A stretch of 8,450 nt of DNA. It comes from an uncultured Paludibacter sp. GTDB taxonomy: Bacteria; Bacteroidota; Bacteroidia; Bacteroidales; Paludibacteraceae. Where the stretch lies: positions 1 through 8,450 of the forward strand of contig CALFXE010000009.1 in the NCBI GenBank assembly GCA_937927845.1. The letters run 5' to 3'. Under the pieces are notes generated by a model, which saw nothing but the letters and a program-made list of their open reading frames with translations, made no database searches and was not told the DNA's origin. A program made the translations under genes and the position numbers. This document shows, piece after piece, positions 5,016 through 8,450 of the stretch; within the stretch, counting starts at the first letter, position 1, and the number at the start of each line of letters is the position of its first letter.

Positions 5016-5260
5016 CCATGAGATGAATCTTAAGAAGTGGACAGGAATAGTTGAAGAATGTAGAAATATCGGGCAAACTGCTGTGAAATGGTAACCTACT
5101 ACTGGCAGCGAAAGATTTGAAATGCCGTCTGTAATGAATTAGCAATTACCAATAATGTTGAAAAGTCATCTAAAGTTGCAATCACGTTGAATATGAATAA
5201 CATAGAAAAACTGCGTAAAATTATGAAAAAAGCACTTAAACAATTAAAATCAGAGATATT
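4996..5260 (+). pseudogene. Decayed IS66-family tnpA (accessory transposition protein)
   Basis: GGAGG (4984-4988) and ATG at 4996 begin a frame reading MNMKKISHEMNLKKW and then TGIVEECRNIGQTAVKW. This is the N-terminus of the small helix-turn-helix accessory protein (TnpA/OrfA) of IS66 elements. TAA follows at 5092-5094. The family then continues in the next frame (from 5091) with VTYYWQRKI, TGA, NAVCNELA. About ten codons (the WC-x-x-N-x-x-x-K-T region) are missing at the junction, and a TGG-to-TGA change probably made the later stop. The remainder to about 5260 keeps only weak similarity (KVAITL). No tnpB or transposase gene and no terminal inverted repeats remain. The start overlaps the last 20 bases of the ABC-F gene. 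Identification of the first 32 residues is firm; the 3' limit is approximate. Confidence 0.8.
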
Positions 5261-5264
5261 TTAT

Positions 5265-5291
5265 AAAAAGCTCAGCAAAAGATGCTGAGCT
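5265..5291 (-). terminator. Rho-independent terminator of the DUF4397 gene
   Basis: A perfect 9-bp stem, AGCTCAGCA (5269-5277) with TGCTGAGCT (5283-5291), encloses a 5-base loop and is followed on the minus strand by TTTT. It lies about 50 bases after the stop of the minus-strand DUF4397 gene. On the plus strand the stem is followed by A-rich DNA, so it should work mainly for the minus-strand gene. Confidence 0.8.
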
Positions 5292-5341
5292 AAAAAATTA
5301 TATTTTTAAAAAGTATTATTTAGGTTGGGTCTATTTGACGC

Positions 5342-5980
5342 TTACTCTGGAACTAATAATGCTTCTAAGCTTGGAGTTTCTCCAACAAGCCCAACTGCGT
5401 AAATTGTATAAAAAGTATTCGGGTGTAACATAACATCAGGAACAGTGAGAACAACATCGTCAGTTTTGGTTGGTGTAACTTTAAAGGTATACGTACCTGA
5501 CGGAACACAAGTAAAATTAGCTATTCCCTTATACGGAATATTGTTAAATACAATTGAATTATCAGGCAATTTTACATCCACTGCAGGAGCGTTTGGAGAA
5601 AGATGAATAAATCTAACACATGCCATGTTTGACTTATTAGCAGAAACCGGTTCTTGAATAGGATAAAGACTAATATCAGGCAGCTCTCCTATAGCAGCAA
5701 TGGTATAAAATGACTTTTCAGGAATATATACATTCGTATCAATTACAGGGTTTGACTTTGTTCCTGTCGGATAGACTTTAATGTTATAATTTCCAGATGG
5801 AACAGGTATATAAGATGACACTTCCTTATATGGTAAATTCTTTACAATAATATTATCATTAGCATAAACATCTACAGCGGGTGCATTGGGAACTGCATGA
5901 AACACTCTGATTTTTGAATTACTTTGTTGCTGCATCATATAGCATTGAGTTAACATATTGTAATATGAATCGTAATACAT
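5342..5980 (-). CDS. Protein with two DUF4397 repeats (212 aa), possibly spore- or surface-associated
   Basis: After a short N-terminal segment rich in Tyr, Met and Gln (1-20), two copies of the DUF4397 beta-sandwich unit follow. Copy 1 spans about residues 24-108 and copy 2 about 121-209. Each opens with H-x-(x)-PNAPAVDV (H28-V38 and H126-V136), continues with NLPYK or NIPYK and PSG-Y-(N/T)-(I/F)-KV, and ends with FYTI-A-(A/V)G. The copies start 98 residues apart and are clearly an internal duplication. No classical signal peptide, membrane segment or sorting motif is seen, so export by the general pathway is not supported. DUF4397 has no known activity. The ATG at 5978-5980 follows AAAGGAGA (5987-5994). 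It is a single-gene unit with its own terminator, and a sigma-K-like promoter lies just upstream, which suggests a mother-cell product such as a spore outer-layer protein. That role is inference. Confidence 0.88.
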   Translation of the reverse strand: MYYDSYYNMLTQCYMMQQQSNSKIRVFHAVPNAPAVDVYANDNIIVKNLPYKEVSSYIPVPSGNYNIKVYPTGTKSNPVIDTNVYIPEKSFYTIAAIGELPDISLYPIQEPVSANKSNMACVRFIHLSPNAPAVDVKLPDNSIVFNNIPYKGIANFTCVPSGTYTFKVTPTKTDDVVLTVPDVMLHPNTFYTIYAVGLVGETPSLEALLVPE

Positions 5981-6012
5981 ATATAATCTCCTTTATTTAT
6001 CATATTTAAAAT

Positions 6013-6040
6013 TATTATATGAAAAAAATATAAAAAAGTG
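6013..6040 (-). promoter_or_regulatory. Sigma-K-like promoter of the DUF4397 gene
   Basis: On the minus strand CATATAATA (6013-6021) fits the sigma-K/sigma-E -10 pattern CATAnnnTA. A CAC (6038-6040) supplies the AC expected of a sigma-K -35, 16 bases upstream. Transcription would begin at about 6005, just before the ribosome site. The same bases contain TATAAT, but no sigma-A -35 lies at a proper distance. The short consensus and AT-rich surroundings limit certainty. Confidence 0.4.
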
Positions 6041-6126
6041 ATACATGAAAGTATATCTATAAACACAACCTTCAATGAGGTAAATATAATAAGTTAAAGT
6101 ATTTTTTAGCAGAAAGGATATTTATC

Positions 6127-6316
6127 ATGAGCAAATAAAACCCAGAAAAGCTTCATGTGGAATTTGTAGGTGTTTCACCATCAAGGTGATTTGTATTTAA
6201 CGTTGGGATCTGATTTTGCCTACCAGAAAATTAACCCCATGAGAGATGAGGTTTTAGGAGAGTGGATATTAAAGAATAATAGTTATGAATATAATGTTTA
6301 TCATACTTTTCAATAA
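6127..6316 (+). pseudogene. Broken stay-green-family gene
   Basis: AAAGGA (6113-6118) precedes ATG at 6127-6129, and the frame reads MSK, TAA (6136-6138), NPEKLHVEFVGVSP. The story resumes in another frame from 6176 with HQGDLYLTLGSDFAYQKINP and then MRDEVLGEWILKNNSYEYNV, ending at TAA 6314-6316. Both blocks match the N-terminal half of bacterial stay-green proteins (about 150 residues in clostridia), whose plant relatives remove magnesium from chlorophyll. The block between them (P-R-(R/K)-Y-T-L-T-H-S-D) is mostly deleted, the junction shifts frame, codon 4 is a stop and the C-terminal half is absent. The gene cannot make the protein. The role of the bacterial family is not established. An antisense ORF covers its 3' end. 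The match is specific, though made from memory. Confidence 0.68.
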
Positions 6317-6422
6317 AGTAATACATGAAATCTAACATGAAGTTCCAGTAGTCACCGCCATTTACAAATTCTTCAGCCATGCCAACAATAAAGTCAATAT
6401 TAGGAGTCTTTTTTCTTCTCAT
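6231..6422 (-). pseudogene. Small ORF, probably the N-terminal part of a truncated clostridial protein of unknown function (63 aa)
   Basis: Residues 1-42, MRRKKTPNIDFIVGMAEEF followed by VNGGDYWNFMLDFMYYFIEKYDK, look like genuine coding sequence and resemble the start of small clostridial proteins of unknown function with an EEF, ten-residue gap, LDF(P/x)Y, hydrophobic, (E/K)(R/K)Y pattern. From about residue 43 (HYIHNYYSLISTLL) the frame is simply the antisense of the stay-green remnant, so the natural C-terminus appears lost where the two sequences were joined (about 6296). It overlaps the end of another short minus-strand frame by a few bases, as in a translationally coupled pair. No good ribosome site precedes ATG at 6420-6422. 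I do not know its function; a decayed gene is most likely. Confidence 0.42.
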
Positions 6423-6516
6423 TTTTAAATGCCTCAGGAAGTAGTTTTTCTATATTTTCTTCTTTTGTTAAATCTAATTGCGGTGCACCTTTAAATATCA
6501 AAGAGCTAAAGCCCTA
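6412..6516 (-). pseudogene. C-terminal fragment of an unknown gene upstream of the 63-aa ORF
   Basis: On the minus strand the frame after a TAG at about 6517-6519 reads GFSSLIFKGAPQLDLTKEEN and then IEKLLPEAFKNEKKKDS, with its stop lying a few bases inside the following ORF. The charged, helix-forming content with a lysine-rich end looks coding, and the overlap with the start of the next ORF is typical of two genes from one operon. There is no start codon of quality, so it is a 5'-truncated piece. The family is not recognised. Confidence 0.35.
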
Positions 6517-6520
6517 CATT

Positions 6521-6736
6521 TTGTATGATGGCCTATCGTTTGAACGTTCTGGAGTTGAATTTGTGTCTAATGTATATGCTATGGCATATGTAGAGAATTT
6601 TTTTACTGTCAGTTTAATGGTTGTGTTGTTGTCAGTAAGCTCCTTAATATGCTTTTTATTTTACTACACTAATAATCATAAAACCGTTTTTGGGGTAATT
6701 GCCATCACTTTAGGGGTAATTGCAGATTATGGATAA
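6521..6736 (+). CDS. Possible small membrane protein or 5'-truncated membrane-gene remnant (71 aa)
   Basis: The frame starts at TTG 6521 and contains two hydrophobic segments: about residues 28-48 (FFTVSLMVVLLSVSSLICFL) and a weaker one at about 57-68 (FGVIAITLGVIA), separated by YYTNNHK. It stops at 6734-6736. No ribosome site precedes the TTG, and the frame stays open upstream across the opposite-strand fragments, so the true start is unknown. The sequence may be the 3' remainder of a larger membrane protein cut off at about 6500. It ends directly against the terminator of the U32 gene. I do not recognise the family. Codon use looks ordinary for this genome. Confidence 0.35.
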   Translation: MYDGLSFERSGVEFVSNVYAMAYVENFFTVSLMVVLLSVSSLICFLFYYTNNHKTVFGVIAITLGVIADYG

Positions 6737-6765
6737 AAAAAAGCCATCAGAGATGACCGATAGCT
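6734..6765 (-). terminator. Rho-independent terminator of the U32 gene
   Basis: On the minus strand AGCTATC (6765-6759) pairs with GATGGCT (6748-6742), with one G-U pair, and is followed by a run of eight T (to 6734). It lies about 30 bases after the stop of the U32 gene. A second perfect hairpin (6771-6787) sits between stop and terminator. Confidence 0.7.
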
Positions 6766-6770
6766 GTTTA

Positions 6771-6787
6771 ACAGTTTTATAAACTGT
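6771..6787. repeat. Perfect 7-bp inverted repeat after the U32 stop codon
   Basis: ACAGTTT and AAACTGT flank TAT. It lies 10 bases beyond the U32 stop and just before the terminator. It may stabilise the 3' end of the transcript; no T-run follows it on either strand. Confidence 0.55.
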
Positions 6788-6797
6788 CATTTATTTC

Positions 6798-8450
6798 CTA
6801 CAAAATCTCTTTATTAAAATGTCCTCTTGTGTCTGTTTCCTGATCAAAGACAGCTTTATCCACTCCGCCATTTAATTTGCTTAAGGCCATTTTAATGGTT
6901 TTCACAACCTGCTCGTTTGATTCAACTGTGAAGTTTAATCTGAATGCCTCGATTCCTTTTATGCTTTGTAGCTCATCTAATAGATTAAGTGTCTTCCCAT
7001 TAAGGACAGTCGTTGTACAATCATCATGAGAAATGATAGGGAACGTTCCTTGCTCATCTTTTAAATCATAGCTCGACCTTTTGCAAATACCGCATTGATT
7101 CATTTTTTTCATCGGACAATATCTTGTAAACATCAAAGGAGCCTTACCATATACAATCATTTCCAGTGCAGGATGGCCGTCATTTTCTTCATAATAGGCA
7201 TTAATTAAATCTTCAATTTGTCTCTTATTCAATTCATAAGATAAAGTTACTCGTTTCGCACCTAATCTATATAATTCATAGCAGCTGACAGAATTAACAA
7301 CATTTAGAGAATAATCCGCAACAAAAGGATTAGTTTTTCTGTAGTGATAAATTCCGCCATATCCTCCGATTAATAGCTGCCCTTCTTTTTCCATGTAATC
7401 ATTCTGGTTTCTTCTAATAATGTTTTCAAAATAGATTTCCTTAATTCCAAGGCTCACGCAAGCATCATACTGTTCCTTAGTCGTTACAGAGGCCGTAAGG
7501 TATGGTTTTTCAGGAGCAAAGCTTATTTTTTCTTTTGCTGTCAATGTCTTGGTTCTTTTCTTATGGCTGTTAAGCTTTAAGTCATATAAGCCCTGTACAA
7601 TATCTCTTCTTGCTGAATTTAACAGTTTAGCCGGAATAAATACATTGCTTTCCTCAAAATCTACATGTCTTAGTTCGAATATAGTATCATTTAATCTTGA
7701 AAATTGCTTTATTATCTGCTCTTTTGTTGTTGGATTATTAATTGCCTCGCCTAATATTTCCTCGCTTTCATATAAATAATTAAAGCCTAAGCCCTCGGCA
7801 TCTACGACAAGCTTTGAACCTGGAAATGCATACACTTTAAGATTGAGGTTAAACCGTTTAAATTCTTTTTCCAGTGATGATTCTAACTCTTTGTAATATA
7901 GATAGTCCTTCGTTATATATACTAAATCACCCTTGGACAACTTTTCTTTGATTTTGATATAGCAGACATCATCTGCCTTGTTTATTAAATTGCCATCTTT
8001 ATCGTACAGTTTTACAACAGTTAAATTAACATCTTCATTGTTATGACTTATTCTGATTGTATCGTTTTGATTTAAAGTACGTGTAAGTGTTATTTCATAC
8101 ATGTCTTTAACAATCTTGCTGATTCTTCCAATTTCATAACCAAAGTTATTAGGTCTTAAGATGTTTGTAATATCTTTCTTATCTTCGTGAAACAAATAAC
8201 CTTTAGTAAATGTTCTGTTGAATGTTTTGTCCAGATTTTCCTTTTCTTTTTCGGTTATTTCATTATCTAAGGCCATGCGATATTTTGATACAGTATTAGC
8301 AACATACGCAGGCTCTTTCATTCGGCCTTCTATTTTTAAAGAATCAATCTCTTTTAAATCATTGATATAATCGATTGTGTTTAAGTCCTTAGTAGATAGA
8401 ATGTAGCTTTTACCTAAAGATGTATCTGTTGTCTTATAAATCAGTTCATA
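6798..8450 (-). CDS. U32-family protein with extended C-terminal region (partial; RlhA/collagenase-like group)
   Basis: The frame is open from the window edge, so the first ATG seen (8319-8321) is internal: upstream codons read YILSTKDLNTIDYINDLKEI and then DSLKIEGRMKEPAYVANTVS. The SLKIEGRMK-PEYVA block is the conserved end of the U32 barrel domain. The rest matches the long U32 type: a DUF3656-like insert with an SH3-like barrel (about 7930-8180), then a second barrel-like region with ASVTT-EQ-(x)-A and the cysteine group CPMKKMNQCGICKR (about 7083-7119) plus SHDDC (about 7015-7030). These cysteines probably bind a metal cluster. E. coli RlhA, of this type, is needed for hydroxylation of 23S rRNA C2501; other members are described as collagenase-like peptidases. 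Which applies here is unknown. The N-terminal U32 signature lies outside the window; 550 codons are visible of perhaps 750-800. Confidence 0.88.
   Translation of the reverse strand, partial: YELIYKTTDTSLGKSYILSTKDLNTIDYINDLKEIDSLKIEGRMKEPAYVANTVSKYRMALDNEITEKEKENLDKTFNRTFTKGYLFHEDKKDITNILRPNNFGYEIGRISKIVKDMYEITLTRTLNQNDTIRISHNNEDVNLTVVKLYDKDGNLINKADDVCYIKIKEKLSKGDLVYITKDYLYYKELESSLEKEFKRFNLNLKVYAFPGSKLVVDAEGLGFNYLYESEEILGEAINNPTTKEQIIKQFSRLNDTIFELRHVDFEESNVFIPAKLLNSARRDIVQGLYDLKLNSHKKRTKTLTAKEKISFAPEKPYLTASVTTKEQYDACVSLGIKEIYFENIIRRNQNDYMEKEGQLLIGGYGGIYHYRKTNPFVADYSLNVVNSVSCYELYRLGAKRVTLSYELNKRQIEDLINAYYEENDGHPALEMIVYGKAPLMFTRYCPMKKMNQCGICKRSSYDLKDEQGTFPIISHDDCTTTVLNGKTLNLLDELQSIKGIEAFRLNFTVESNEQVVKTIKMALSKLNGGVDKAVFDQETDTRGHFNKEIL

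Noticed and set aside
7549..7779. 76-residue plus-strand open frame
   Set aside because: It is antisense to the U32 gene, and its leucine- and serine-rich content is what reversed lysine- and glutamate-rich codons give.
8319..8321. ATG as the start of the U32 gene
   Set aside because: The same frame is open to the window edge and encodes conserved U32 sequence (SLKIEGR) directly upstream, with no ribosome site before this ATG.

Overview
The window is AT-rich, low-GC Firmicute DNA and most likely clostridial. The evidence is strong AGGAGG-type ribosome sites, some TTG starts, a methionine aminopeptidase carrying an N-terminal SEC-C zinc motif, a large U32 protein with a long C-terminal region, an ABC-F protein of the antibiotic-resistance type, and a remnant of a clostridial stay-green-like gene. 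A possible sigma-K-type promoter also hints at a spore former. No rRNA, tRNA or CRISPR array is visible.

Layout. The left edge (1-951, minus strand) holds a small stand-alone AraC-type regulator followed 31 bp later by the methionine aminopeptidase gene, which runs off the edge. Next on the minus strand are the broken start of a small GNAT acetyltransferase (1063-1197) and an intact Hbn1/Frm2-like nitroreductase (1244-1816). A 486-bp stretch (1817-2302) has no intact gene of normal size. It holds a possible decayed short ORF, an 8-bp inverted repeat that could be an operator, and one copy each of a 19-bp imperfect direct repeat at 1955 and 2237. A plus-strand YjaB-like GNAT acetyltransferase (2303-2746) follows.

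The region 2747-3251 contains a fragment resembling the C-terminus of a large serine recombinase, then the promoter and leader of the ABC-F gene (3252-5015). The leader contains one or two tiny ORFs and a hairpin followed by a T-run directly before the gene, which is the arrangement expected for ribosome-mediated attenuation. The last residues of the ABC-F protein are read through the ribosome site and start of a dead IS66-type tnpA (4996-5260), so the 3' end of the gene looks like an insertion or deletion junction.

From 5260 to 6765 there is a two-repeat DUF4397 gene on the minus strand with its own terminator and a sigma-K-like promoter, a broken stay-green-like gene on the plus strand, two overlapping short minus-strand fragments, and a small predicted membrane ORF. 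The right end (6798-8450, minus strand) is the C-terminal two thirds or so of a U32-family protein with a good rho-independent terminator.

How the genes fit together. There is no single operon-like system. The window reads as a decay-prone accessory stretch between two housekeeping-type genes (map and the U32 gene). At least four clear or probable gene remnants mark past insertions and deletions. The intact cargo is protective in character: an antibiotic-type ribosome-protection ATPase, two acetyltransferase-type genes (one dead), and a nitroreductase. The most interesting object is the ABC-F gene with its leader and its chimeric 3' end.
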